From an uncultured Blautia sp. (lineage in GTDB: Bacteria > Bacillota > Clostridia > Lachnospirales > Lachnospiraceae): a stretch of DNA of 29,239 nt. The stretch spans positions 1 through 29,239 of the forward strand of contig CAKRKL010000011.1 of the NCBI GenBank assembly GCA_934358405.1, in the 5' to 3' direction. Shown here piece by piece: positions 1 through 6,668 of this stretch. Position 1 is the first letter of the stretch. Every line of letters begins with the position of its first letter. The notes beneath the pieces are model-generated. The model was given only the letters and a program-made list of their open reading frames with translations. It searched no databases and was not told the DNA's origin. Position numbers and translations under genes: made by a program.

Positions 1-205
1 GTTTCCTCCTGTATCAGTTCACGGATAAGTTTCTTAGCTTTGTTTTCCACTCCAATATCTTATAAAACTCAACATGTACTTATATAATTTTATAATTTAT
101 ATTTAACTGTTAATATCCTTCTTTCCTCAATTTATTTCCTCTGACTATTATATTCTATTTTATAGTCCCCCGCAATTCTGAAATCTCAGAATTTTTTTCT
201 GAAAA
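1..205. other. AT-rich intergenic region with a possible minus-strand gene start at the edge
   Basis: No gene can be supported here. At the extreme left the minus strand reads CAGGAGGAAAC (bases 11 to 1), which looks like a strong Shine-Dalgarno sequence for a leftward gene starting just outside the window. Alternatively a GTG at base 50 (minus strand) opens a frame reading VENKAKKLIRELIQEE to the edge; its own ribosome site is poor, so I do not call it. The rest, about 50-205, is very AT-rich and probably holds the promoter of that leftward gene. Confidence 0.4.
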
Positions 206-238
206 CTGAAGTACTTTCTTTTCGAAACACGTTATAAT
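206..238 (+). promoter_or_regulatory. Candidate promoter of the sigma/anti-sigma operon
   Basis: A perfect -10 hexamer TATAAT lies at 233-238, about 30 bases before the sigma factor start. There is no convincing -35 hexamer (GTACTT at 211-216 is the nearest at 16 bases). Many ECF operons autoregulate, but I do not see a clear ECF-type -35/-10 pair. Confidence 0.45.
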
Positions 239-268
239 AAGAGAACGGACTGAAAGGGGGCTGATAAC

Positions 269-781
269 ATTTCACAGGAACAATATCTGGAATATTTGAT
301 TGAGCAATACCAGAATCTGGTTTATTCTATTTGTCTGAAATCGGTAGGCAACCCCTTTGATGCAGAAGATCTTACCCAGGAAGTATTTCTGTCTGCCTAC
401 AAAAATCTGCCTCACTTCGATGGTCAGTATGAAAAAGCATGGCTTAGCAAAATTGCAGTACATAAATGTCTGGATTTCCTAAAAGCAGCCGGACGCCGCC
501 AGATTCCAACAGAAGATATCTATTTCTCGAAAATTCCGGACTTAGCCCTTCAATCGTCACCGGAGGAAGAGTGTCTGTTATCTGATTCGGAGCAGCAGGT
601 GTTTCGAATGTGCTGCAGTCTGAAAAGCCCTTATCGTGAAATTGCGATTTCACATTTCTGTAAGCAAATGTCCGTATCAGAAATTTCGCAAAAAGAAGAT
701 AAGAATCCTAAAACAGTTCAGACACAGCTTTACCGTGCAAAAAGCATGTTAAAAAAAATGTTAGCAGAAAGGAGTGATTAG
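269..781 (+). CDS. ECF-type RNA polymerase sigma factor (sigma-70 family)
   Basis: This is a small alternative sigma factor that would direct RNA polymerase to a stress or envelope regulon. Region 2 is clear (YQNLVYSICLK, then DAEDLTQEVFLSAYKNL, the DxxQExF-type core-binding motif). Region 4 near the C-terminus carries a helix-turn-helix (SVSEISQKEDKNPKTVQTQL, then YRAKSMLKKML). Regions 3 and 1 are missing, as is normal for the family. The first conventional start in frame is TTG at 296, but it has no well-placed ribosome site. AAAGGGGG at 253-260 is about 8 bases from an in-frame ATT at 269, which would add nine residues (SQEQYLEY and initiator) ahead of region 2. I therefore prefer ATT at 269; the start is uncertain, the family is not. 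The stop codon is immediately followed by the anti-sigma ATG. Confidence 0.88.
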   Translation: MSQEQYLEYLIEQYQNLVYSICLKSVGNPFDAEDLTQEVFLSAYKNLPHFDGQYEKAWLSKIAVHKCLDFLKAAGRRQIPTEDIYFSKIPDLALQSSPEEECLLSDSEQQVFRMCCSLKSPYREIAISHFCKQMSVSEISQKEDKNPKTVQTQLYRAKSMLKKMLAERSD

Positions 782-1279
782 ATGCATATCAATGATAATG
801 ACCTTAATGATTTTCAAAGAGGAACCATGAACACAAATGAAACAATCTTATTTCTGGAGCATCTGAATCAATGCGATTACTGCCTTGAGCAGTTAATTGA
901 ACAATCTGAGCAGGAGACTCAGATAGCTGCTCCTGCTTATATGAAAGAAACTATTTTAAAGCGCGCCGCCTCCCCTGACATCCAGTTTCAAAAGACTGCT
1001 GTGGATACTACCCATAAAATGCGACTCTTTTATGAAGGACTTCGAACAGTAGTAGGCGTCACATTGGCACTGGTTATGCTTTTTGGTCTGGGACAGGCAG
1101 ATTTCCTCACTTCTCAGACTCCTAAATCAGCAACAGAAAGCGTAGCCGCCCGTCAGAAGGCCAGAGACTCTTTCCGGAGCTTCTCCGAGGATTTTACTGA
1201 CGGACTCTGCAATGGTCCACAAAAACTGGCTGACTATATCAATACACTTTCTAATACAATAACAAACGGAGGTAACTAA
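782..1279 (+). CDS. Zinc-binding transmembrane anti-sigma factor
   Basis: This probably binds and silences the sigma factor encoded directly upstream. A ZAS/zf-HC2 signature H27-x3-C31-x2-C34 is visible in the N-terminal cytoplasmic part. One transmembrane segment follows at about residues 89-105 (VVGVTLALVMLFGLG), then a short outer domain of about 60 residues rich in charged and polar residues. The ATG at 782 directly abuts the sigma stop, and the ribosome site GAAAGGAG lies inside the end of the sigma gene, so translation is probably coupled. The outer domain has no recognisable sensor fold, so the signal is unknown. Function is inferred from the motif plus gene order. Confidence 0.8.
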   Translation: MHINDNDLNDFQRGTMNTNETILFLEHLNQCDYCLEQLIEQSEQETQIAAPAYMKETILKRAASPDIQFQKTAVDTTHKMRLFYEGLRTVVGVTLALVMLFGLGQADFLTSQTPKSATESVAARQKARDSFRSFSEDFTDGLCNGPQKLADYINTLSNTITNGGN

Positions 1280-1280
1280 T

Positions 1281-1907
1281 ATGCAAAAACAAAAACATGG
1301 CTTTTTACTTTTTATCTGTTCCCTGATTCCCGGTGCCGGAGAAATGTACATGGGCTTCTTCAAACAGGGGCTCAGCATTATGACTCTTTTCTGGGCGATT
1401 ATTGCAGCTGCCAGTAGTTTCAATACCGAATTTCTGGTGATCTTCCTGCCTATAATATGGTTCTATAGCTTTTTCCATGTGCACAATTTGAAAGAGCTTC
1501 CTGAGGAGGAATTCTATGCCACTGAAGACAATTATATTCTCCATCTGGATCAGGTATTTCGGGGATTCGAAAATGCTTCTTCCAAACATGTTAAGATTGC
1601 TGCAATCATTTTAATTGTCTTTGGATGTTCAGTCTTATGGAATGGTTTTCGTGATATGCTTTACTGGATTCTTCCAGGTGCGCTCGGTCAGTTTGTACAA
1701 AGTGTAATGTATCAGATTCCCTCTATTATCATCGGACTTCTGATCATAGCTGCCGGTTATCAAATACTTACAGGGAAAGTAAAAGCATTCCAAAAATCTT
1801 CGGAGAAGCAAGAGCAAAAATACGAACCAAACAAAAATCCAGAAAGTATTAATACTGACCGTATTTCTGAAAAGCCTTCTTCACCAGATACAGAAGAGCA
1901 TAATTAA
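1281..1907 (+). CDS. Multi-pass membrane protein in the sigma operon
   Basis: A 208-residue protein with about five hydrophobic segments (roughly residues 7-26, 29-47, 50-70, 103-123 and 143-165) and a charged, Lys/Glu/Pro-rich C-terminal tail of about 40 residues. The N-terminal region with PGAGEMYMGF resembles TM2-like small membrane domains. It starts one base after the anti-sigma stop, so it is co-transcribed and is probably either the main target or a partner of the sigma/anti-sigma pair. In related Firmicutes, genes of this type often sit in the same ECF operons, but no biochemical role is known to me. Confidence 0.7.
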   Translation: MQKQKHGFLLFICSLIPGAGEMYMGFFKQGLSIMTLFWAIIAAASSFNTEFLVIFLPIIWFYSFFHVHNLKELPEEEFYATEDNYILHLDQVFRGFENASSKHVKIAAIILIVFGCSVLWNGFRDMLYWILPGALGQFVQSVMYQIPSIIIGLLIIAAGYQILTGKVKAFQKSSEKQEQKYEPNKNPESINTDRISEKPSSPDTEEHN

Positions 1908-1918
1908 AAAATAAAGTT

Positions 1919-1972
1919 TACCGCCGATGAATTGGATTGATTTTTCAAACACTCTCTAATCCATTGGCGGTA
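1919..1972. terminator. Bidirectional terminator between convergent genes
   Basis: TACCGCC at 1919-1925 pairs with GGCGGTA at 1966-1972, with extra partial pairing inward (GGATT with AATCC). An A-rich tract lies on the left and TATTTTTATT on the right, so it can act in both directions. The right arm contains the last codons and the stop of birA. The loop contains repeat copy A. Confidence 0.7.
1934..1959. repeat. Dispersed intergenic repeat, copy A
   Basis: This 26-base element, with core ATTTTTCAAACAC, matches copy B (6637-6662, opposite orientation) at 24 of 26 positions and copy C (8796-8821) more loosely. It begins at the birA stop codon and fills the loop of the terminator. Confidence 0.55.
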
Positions 1973-2936
1973 TTTTTATTGAAATTTCCCCAAAAGAAAG
2001 CTTATTCCTGCTGCCGTCTTTCTCCTCAACAAGAAGTTTTCCATCTGCACAGATTGCCAACGCTTTGGCGTCTCTGCTATTCTTATTATCTATAATTGTA
2101 ATATCATGACCTGGCACGATATTATGTGCTATATATTCTTCTGACAGCCTCAAATCCTTCGTCTCGCCCAGAAGGTGATTTACGATCTGTGCTATCAGGC
2201 AATTGCGATCTGCACTTCCTGCTGTCTCCTGGTCCGGATAAATCCCTCCGACCACTCCCTGCAGTTCTTCCGGAAGCCCTTCCTGATCCACATAAAGGTT
2301 TAGTCCGATTCCAACTATGGCAAACTCAATATTGCCACTCTCAAAATCAGTTACCGCTTCTGTAAGAATTCCGCAGACCTTTTTACCATCTTTATAAAGA
2401 TCATTAACCCACTTAATACCAAGTTCAACGCCGCACACTTCTCTTACAGCTTTGTATACAGCAGTCGCTGCCGCAGTGGTAATAAGAAGACTTCCCTCTA
2501 AGTTCTCATCTGGTTCCAGAATTACGCTGAGATAAATACCACTCCCTTTAGGAGAATAAAATTCCCGTCCTCTGCGTCCTCTTCCGGCAGTTTGTTCCAT
2601 GGCTACAACAAAAGAACCATGTCCAGCCTGACCACTTACAGCTGCCTGTCTGGCTTCCAGATTAGTAGAGCTGATTTCGTCAAATATTTTAACTTCTACC
2701 TGCGGCTGGTCAAGAAAAAGGCGAATGCCCTCTGCTGAAATCATATTACTTTCTCTTGCAAGAACATATCCTTTATTCGGACCTGCCTCTATGGGATACC
2801 CCTCCTGACGCAGACTTTTCACAGCTTTCCATACTGCTGCTCTTGTACAGGAAAGCTCCCGTCCAATATCCTCACCGGACAAGGTTTCTCCCTTGTGTTG
2901 TTCCAATAATTCCAATAGTCTGGATTTAACCGTCAT
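1956..2936 (-). CDS. birA: Biotin-[acetyl-CoA-carboxylase] ligase / biotin operon repressor
   Basis: BirA activates biotin to biotinyl-AMP and attaches it to the lysine of the AccB carrier; group II enzymes also repress biotin genes. This 326-residue protein is group II. An N-terminal winged helix (residues about 1-60, GEDIGRELSCTRAAVWKAVK) is followed by the catalytic domain with the biotinyl-AMP loop GRGRRGR (118-124), KWVND (175-179) and KKVCGILTE. A short C-terminal SH3-like domain closes the protein. It is the last gene of the operon after the WYL regulator, five bases downstream. Its likely substrate, AccB, is encoded at 19006-19509 in the same window. No biotin biosynthesis or transport genes are adjacent, so the repressor targets lie elsewhere. 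Confidence 0.95.
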   Translation of the reverse strand: MTVKSRLLELLEQHKGETLSGEDIGRELSCTRAAVWKAVKSLRQEGYPIEAGPNKGYVLARESNMISAEGIRLFLDQPQVEVKIFDEISSTNLEARQAAVSGQAGHGSFVVAMEQTAGRGRRGREFYSPKGSGIYLSVILEPDENLEGSLLITTAAATAVYKAVREVCGVELGIKWVNDLYKDGKKVCGILTEAVTDFESGNIEFAIVGIGLNLYVDQEGLPEELQGVVGGIYPDQETAGSADRNCLIAQIVNHLLGETKDLRLSEEYIAHNIVPGHDITIIDNKNSRDAKALAICADGKLLVEEKDGSRNKLSFGEISIKIPPMD

Positions 2937-2941
2937 ACCTC

Positions 2942-3931
2942 TTATCCTTCATAATTCTCCAGGGCTTTCCTCAGAAAATCCCGGTATTCTCTGCGCACAT
3001 TCTCCGGTGAAAGCAATCTGATACCGCTTCCAAGTGCTGCCAGCCAGCCATAAAACTGGGGGCTTACATGCACTCGAACTCTGGTAACTGAATGTTCATC
3101 ATCCCTGGACATAACCATAACGTCCTGCCCAAATCGATCAATTACCACTCCTATAAGGCGGTTCTCAAATTCCAGGCTGATGCTCTCCTCTCTGCCGCCA
3201 AACATTCCAAATGTTCCGGAGGCAAATCCGGCACTGTCGAACTTCTCAAAAAGCTCTGCGCCATTCCTGGAATCTTTCTCAGCAACAACTCCCAGCATTT
3301 TATCTACACGATAATGCTTCACAATCCCACTTTTCTCATCCACACCGATCAGATAGTAATTCTCGTCCTGCCAGAGCATTTGCCAGGGACTGATCAGATA
3401 GCGTGCACCATCCTTCTTCAGCCTTCGCTCCTTGGAGAGAGTCCATTCTGTATACTGAAAGCTGATCTTCCTGTTCTGAGATATAGCTCTGTGAATTTCA
3501 TCTATATTGTAATATATATTCTCATTGATATTCTTCACACGGTTCTGCACAATTACCTGCCGCTGCAGCTCCTTCGCCTGATGAACACTGGTAAGGCTCT
3601 CAAGCTTCTGAATAAGCTGACGGGATTTGTCTGCAGTAAGAAATTTCGAGGACTGAACTGCATCTACAAGCAGCTTCAACTCAGCAACCTCAAATTCACG
3701 GCTGGCAAGATAAAAGCCTGATGGTCTCTCTCTGCGGTTCATAATATCCATTCCAAATACACGCAGATTCTCAATATCATCATATATAGTCTTGCGTTCT
3801 GCATGAATTCCGAAGTGTTCCAGATATGTGATCAGATCTTTCACTCTCATGGGGTGAGCTTCATCTGTTTTCTCCAGAAATGCCCGCATGAGATATAAAA
3901 TTTTCAATTTCTGCTGGAACGATTTCGGCAT
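2942..3931 (-). CDS. WYL-domain transcriptional regulator (YafY/DeoR-type HTH)
   Basis: This 329-residue regulator has an N-terminal winged helix (residues about 1-60), a WYL domain in the middle (about 140-230; SPWQMLWQDENYYLIGVDE, then KHYRVDKM) and a C-terminal WCX-type region. WYL domains bind nucleic acids or nucleotides and, in characterised cases such as PafBC and DriD, couple regulation to DNA damage. Here the ligand is unknown. It lies 11 bases after the small membrane protein and five bases before birA, forming a three-gene operon. The upstream region contains LexA-box-like sequences, which would fit a damage link, but that is speculative. Confidence 0.85.
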   Translation of the reverse strand: MPKSFQQKLKILYLMRAFLEKTDEAHPMRVKDLITYLEHFGIHAERKTIYDDIENLRVFGMDIMNRRERPSGFYLASREFEVAELKLLVDAVQSSKFLTADKSRQLIQKLESLTSVHQAKELQRQVIVQNRVKNINENIYYNIDEIHRAISQNRKISFQYTEWTLSKERRLKKDGARYLISPWQMLWQDENYYLIGVDEKSGIVKHYRVDKMLGVVAEKDSRNGAELFEKFDSAGFASGTFGMFGGREESISLEFENRLIGVVIDRFGQDVMVMSRDDEHSVTRVRVHVSPQFYGWLAALGSGIRLLSPENVRREYRDFLRKALENYEG

Positions 3932-3942
3932 GATTCTTACTC

Positions 3943-4218
3943 CTATTTATCCGTCAATACTGCTACAACACCAGAATATAATACCATAAAAGCAAAGAGC
4001 AGAGCAATAATATCTGCTCCATGAAAATCATAATTAAATATCATTGCACCGCCTATCATAATCTCCAGTGTAATAAAAGCGCCCAATACCATTGCTGTAC
4101 TTCCTGAGAACTTCCGGGTATGCGCTTGAAAAAGTCCCTCTGTAGAATGTAGGTCATCCATATATCCTTCTGCAAATACTGCCTCCCTGCGGCTGACTTT
4201 TTTCTCTGAATTCCACAT
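3943..4218 (-). CDS. Small two-helix membrane protein, unknown function
   Basis: I do not recognise this 91-residue protein. Its N-terminal 40 residues are charged and probably cytoplasmic. Two hydrophobic segments follow (about 43-62, MVLGAFITLEIMIGGAMIF, and 67-87, ADIIALLFAFMVLYSGVVAV), separated by a short DFHG turn. The ATG has a good ribosome site (GAGGAGGAAG, about 5 bases away). It is the first gene of the operon with the WYL regulator and birA, and so lies nearest to the LexA-like boxes. It could be a small envelope or division-related protein, but nothing in the sequence proves this. Confidence 0.6.
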   Translation of the reverse strand: MWNSEKKVSRREAVFAEGYMDDLHSTEGLFQAHTRKFSGSTAMVLGAFITLEIMIGGAMIFNYDFHGADIIALLFAFMVLYSGVVAVLTDK

Positions 4219-4264
4219 AACTTCTTCCTCCTCTATTCATGCAGCTTGTTCAGAAGATCTATAT

Positions 4265-4291
4265 CGAACATATTTTCCGAACATATTTTCT
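4265..4291 (-). promoter_or_regulatory. Tandem LexA-box-like repeat upstream of the WYL-birA operon
   Basis: The 13-base unit CGAACATATTTTC occurs twice in exact tandem (4265-4277 and 4278-4290). Each unit with the next base agrees with the Bacillus LexA/DinR box CGAACRNRYGTTYC except for T in place of the G of the second half-site (the second copy also ends in T). A third, more symmetrical site lies at 4351-4364. Binding is inference. Confidence 0.35.
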
Positions 4292-4309
4292 TTTATGTGC
4301 TTAGTCTAT

Positions 4310-4364
4310 CACAATATCAGTACGATAAAACGGTATAAACAAGCTATTTCCGAATATTTGTTCG
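4310..4364 (-). promoter_or_regulatory. Candidate promoter and LexA-like palindrome for the WYL-birA operon
   Basis: On the minus strand TTGTTT and TGATAT are 17 bases apart, a weak but plausible -35/-10 pair about 100 bases upstream of the small membrane protein. Just upstream is the dyad CGAATATTTGTTCG (4351-4364), a one-mismatch version of CGAACNNNNGTTCG. With this promoter the tandem boxes at 4265-4291 would lie in the transcribed leader. Confidence 0.35.
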
Positions 4365-4380
4365 TATTTATAGATAAAAA

Positions 4381-4418
4381 AGCGTCTGCTGCAGTTTTTA
4401 TTTGCTGCAGCAGACGCT
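4381..4418 (-). terminator. Intrinsic terminator of the lrgAB operon
   Basis: A perfect 14-base stem (AGCGTCTGCTGCAG with its complement at 4405-4418) and a 10-base loop. On the minus strand the stem is followed by TTTTTTATC, so it ends transcripts coming from lrgB about 95 bases upstream. Confidence 0.85.
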
Positions 4419-4456
4419 ACTTTTTCCCAGGGAGTGTATTTGAAAAGGCTCTCAGG

Positions 4457-4503
4457 CAAGCGGATATTCGCAACCGCCCCAGGGGACTTACTTGATTCGG
4501 TTA
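4457..4503. repeat. Degenerate intergenic repeat fragment (copy D)
   Basis: It lies between the terminator and the end of lrgB. CAAGCGGATATTC (4457-4469) recurs exactly at 8830-8842. TGATTCGGTTA (4493-4503) recurs on the minus strand at 27431-27421, next to the dipeptidase stop. This looks like a mosaic of intergenic repeat pieces rather than coding sequence. Confidence 0.45.
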
Positions 4504-4512
4504 AATATTTTT

Positions 4513-5205
4513 TTACATAAGTCCGGCAAAGACGGATGCGGCAATAACAGTAAGAAGTCCGGCAACCGCAATTGCAAGACTGCTCATCGCTCCTTCTACC
4601 GGTCCCATTTCCATTGCCTTGGCAGTACCAATAGCATGAGCAGAGGTTCCAAGGGCAAGCCCTTTTGCAATAGGCTCCTCAATTTTCGCAAATTTGCATA
4701 CGGCTTCCGCTATCACATTTCCCAATACTCCGGTAATAATAATAACTGCAACTGTAATAGTCACAAGACCCCCTAACTCCTCAGACACACCCATTCCAAT
4801 GGCAGTCGTAATAGACTTTGGAAGCAAGGTGACATATTCTGAATGGGAAAGCCCGAACAGCTTTGCAAAAATCAATACACTTACCATACTTGCAAGCACA
4901 CCGGAAACAATTCCTATGATCACTGCCTTCAGATTTTTGCGAAGAAGGGTAAGCTGTCTGTAAAGAGGCACTGCAAGGCATACTGTAGCCGGTGTAAGAA
5001 GGTAACTGATATACTGCCCGCCTGCGTTGTAGGTCTTATAATCTACCTGCATCAGCTGCAGAACGCCCATTACACATAAGATTGCAATCAAAAGTGGATT
5101 AAACAATGCCAGCTTAAATTTTTTCTTCAGCAAAAGTCCAACTTCATATCCCAGCAAACTTAAGGCTGCCCCGAAAAACAGGGAATTTTCAATAAAAGAT
5201 ATCAT
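4513..5205 (-). CDS. lrgB: LrgB/CidB/YohK family membrane protein
   Basis: LrgB-type proteins pair with LrgA and have been linked to control of murein hydrolase activity and lysis, and in some species to transport of pyruvate, 3-hydroxypropionate or glycolate-like small acids. This 230-residue copy is full length, with many hydrophobic segments and typical features such as LLPKSITTAIGMGVSEELGG and GTSAHAIGTAKAMEMG. Its ATG overlaps the lrgA stop by four bases (ATGA), implying coupled translation. A strong terminator follows at 4381-4418. No lytRS-type regulator lies beside it, so the signal is unknown. Confidence 0.92.
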   Translation of the reverse strand: MISFIENSLFFGAALSLLGYEVGLLLKKKFKLALFNPLLIAILCVMGVLQLMQVDYKTYNAGGQYISYLLTPATVCLAVPLYRQLTLLRKNLKAVIIGIVSGVLASMVSVLIFAKLFGLSHSEYVTLLPKSITTAIGMGVSEELGGLVTITVAVIIITGVLGNVIAEAVCKFAKIEEPIAKGLALGTSAHAIGTAKAMEMGPVEGAMSSLAIAVAGLLTVIAASVFAGLM

Positions 5206-5564
5206 TTCTGTTCTTTCCTCCTGTCTTTTTTAATTACAAACTGAGTACTGCGTCCGGTAACTACCATTACAATCACAGTAGTCAGAATTGTAATAATCAC
5301 AACAGGAAGCCAGATTGGCTGAAGATCCCCCCATGCTTCCAGAAGACCGACTCCCGCCGGTACAAACATAACCGGCATGATTTCAACCAGAAAGTCTGCG
5401 GCATCTTCCACCTGTTCAAGCTTCAGAATTTTGCTTGTCAATGCACCCAGCATTAACACAAGACCATAAACACTAGCCGGAACCGGCAGGGGCAACAGGA
5501 TATGCAAGCCCTCCCCCAATGCCGAAATCAGCAGAATAATACAAAATTGCCTAAGGTACTTCAC
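5202..5564 (-). CDS. lrgA: LrgA/CidA family holin-like protein
   Basis: A 120-residue membrane protein with about four hydrophobic segments and the family's LPLPVPASVYGLVLM stretch near the N-terminus. CidA/LrgA proteins oligomerise in the membrane and were proposed to act like holins and antiholins; together with LrgB they may instead form a small-acid transporter. The C-terminus is short and basic (KKDRRKEQK). It overlaps both neighbours by four bases, with the membrane-anchored protein upstream and lrgB downstream, so the three are a tightly coupled unit. Confidence 0.92.
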   Translation of the reverse strand: MKYLRQFCIILLISALGEGLHILLPLPVPASVYGLVLMLGALTSKILKLEQVEDAADFLVEIMPVMFVPAGVGLLEAWGDLQPIWLPVVIITILTTVIVMVVTGRSTQFVIKKDRRKEQK

Positions 5565-6037
5565 TTTTTGTCATCCTCCTCGTTGTCTCCACAAAGAAGT
5601 TCGTTTGCAATTTCCAGATAAGGCTGCAGCTCCTCTAATGCAGCGCGCCCATTCCGCTTCATTTTTGTCACACCCGGATAATCCGCCGGTATGGATTTTG
5701 TCATATTCCCATCGCCGTAAATTTTTACCATGTCTCCGTTTTCCAGAGTATCGCCGGCAATCAATTTATCATTTCTGTTATAAATTCCTTCTTTGGGAAT
5801 ATCTGCCTTAAAAACTGTCTTTTTATCCATATCCACGAATACCATTTCTTTTAGTACATCTCCGGCTTCCACATAAATTGCCCGGATAGCTTCCTGCTCG
5901 AGGCGTGCTTCCTCCTGCTTATCCTTCTCTGCCTGCTTTGCAACAAGGCTCCAGAAGGATCCGCCAACTCCGCCAAAGATTACCAGAAGAATGATGATTC
6001 CTACAATGAATTTTACATCAATCTCTTTTTTTTCCAC
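5561..6037 (-). CDS. Membrane-anchored extracytoplasmic protein preceding lrgAB
   Basis: I do not recognise a named family with certainty. The protein starts with GTG and has 158 residues. It has a short basic N-terminus, one membrane anchor (about residues 9-30, VKFIVGIIILLVIFGGVGG), a Glu/Lys/Gln-rich coiled stretch (about 34-50), then a small soluble domain. In that domain, DTLENGDMVKIYGDG followed by SIPADYPGVTKMKR resembles the small beta domains of Firmicutes DUF3221-like lipoproteins (inference). The C-terminus is acidic. Its stop overlaps lrgA by four bases, so it is probably a partner of the LrgAB complex. A ribosome site CGAGGA lies 6-7 bases before the GTG. Confidence 0.6.
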   Translation of the reverse strand: MEKKEIDVKFIVGIIILLVIFGGVGGSFWSLVAKQAEKDKQEEARLEQEAIRAIYVEAGDVLKEMVFVDMDKKTVFKADIPKEGIYNRNDKLIAGDTLENGDMVKIYGDGNMTKSIPADYPGVTKMKRNGRAALEELQPYLEIANELLCGDNEEDDKK

Positions 6038-6078
6038 TGCAAATCCTCGTTTCTTTTATGGCATTTTACTTTCGCCCT

Positions 6079-6106
6079 ATTATACCTTATATGTTCAAAA
6101 TTGCAA
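6079..6106 (-). promoter_or_regulatory. Promoter of the lrgAB operon
   Basis: On the minus strand TTGCAA and TATAAT are separated by 16 bases, ending about 40 bases before the GTG start at 6037. Confidence 0.6.
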
Positions 6107-6127
6107 GGTTATCTTTCGACAATTCTC

Positions 6128-6149
6128 ATCCTGATTTCAGGATTTTTTT
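6128..6149 (+). terminator. Rho-independent terminator-like hairpin pointing rightwards, with no matching gene
   Basis: ATCCTGATTTCAGGAT (6128-6143) is a 6-base stem with a four-base loop followed by six T residues on the + strand. Both flanking genes run leftwards, so on the coding strand of the phosphodiesterase the hairpin lacks a T tract. It may stop an antisense transcript, or act as an imperfect 3' hairpin for the phosphodiesterase operon. Confidence 0.55.
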
Positions 6150-6155
6150 GTACAG

Positions 6156-6620
6156 TTATTTAACTCCAAATACAATTTTTTCCACTTTCCAGGAACCATT
6201 TTCCACAGTCATAACTGCCATTGTCACATCTTGTCCGAAACGGCTTCTGCCACAGCTTCCCGGATTCAGCCACAATCGCCCGTCAATTTCCTGACAGAAA
6301 TATTTGTGGCTATGACCGAAAATTACCACCTGTGTATCCTCCAGATCCCATGCAACATCCTTTCTGTCATGTACCATGAAAAATTTCACATTTCCAACAG
6401 AAAAGCTGAGACTTCTTCTTAAATTTTGTGCCCAATATCCGTCATTATTTCCGCGGACAACATATAAATCCCCCATAATACGCAGTTTATCCAATATCTC
6501 CGGACAATCTACATCTCCAGCATGAAAAATGCAGTCACATTCCTTTAAATATTCTATAGCTTCCTCTCGCAAAAGCCCATGCGTATCTGAGATAATCCCG
6601 ATTTTTACTTTCTCACACAT
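6156..6620 (-). CDS. YfcE/MJ0936-type metallophosphoesterase
   Basis: A 154-residue calcineurin-like phosphodiesterase with all the metal motifs in order: DTHG (D12, H14), HAGDVD, GNND and GHSH, plus NPGS near the end. Characterised relatives (E. coli YfcE, M. jannaschii MJ0936) hydrolyse model phosphodiesters; the natural substrate is unknown. I chose the ATG at 6620 because GGGAG lies eight bases upstream; the longer frame to 6665 would run through intergenic repeat copy B. It is the last gene of the HD-hydrolase/EndoQ operon, about 48 bases after the EndoQ stop. The C-terminus (WKVEKIVFGVK) is the usual end. Confidence 0.88.
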   Translation of the reverse strand: MCEKVKIGIISDTHGLLREEAIEYLKECDCIFHAGDVDCPEILDKLRIMGDLYVVRGNNDGYWAQNLRRSLSFSVGNVKFFMVHDRKDVAWDLEDTQVVIFGHSHKYFCQEIDGRLWLNPGSCGRSRFGQDVTMAVMTVENGSWKVEKIVFGVK

Positions 6621-6636
6621 ATTAAAATTCTCCCAC

Positions 6637-6662
6637 TTAGAGCGTGTTTGAAAAATCATTCC
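6637..6662. repeat. Dispersed intergenic repeat, copy B
   Basis: This 26-base element sits in the gap between the EndoQ stop and the phosphodiesterase start. It is 24/26 identical to copy A (1934-1959) in the opposite orientation and shares the core ATTTTTCAAACAC with copy C. TCCCAC occurs directly on each side (6631-6636 and 6661-6666), which might be a target duplication or chance. Confidence 0.6.
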
Positions 6663-6668
6663 CACAAT

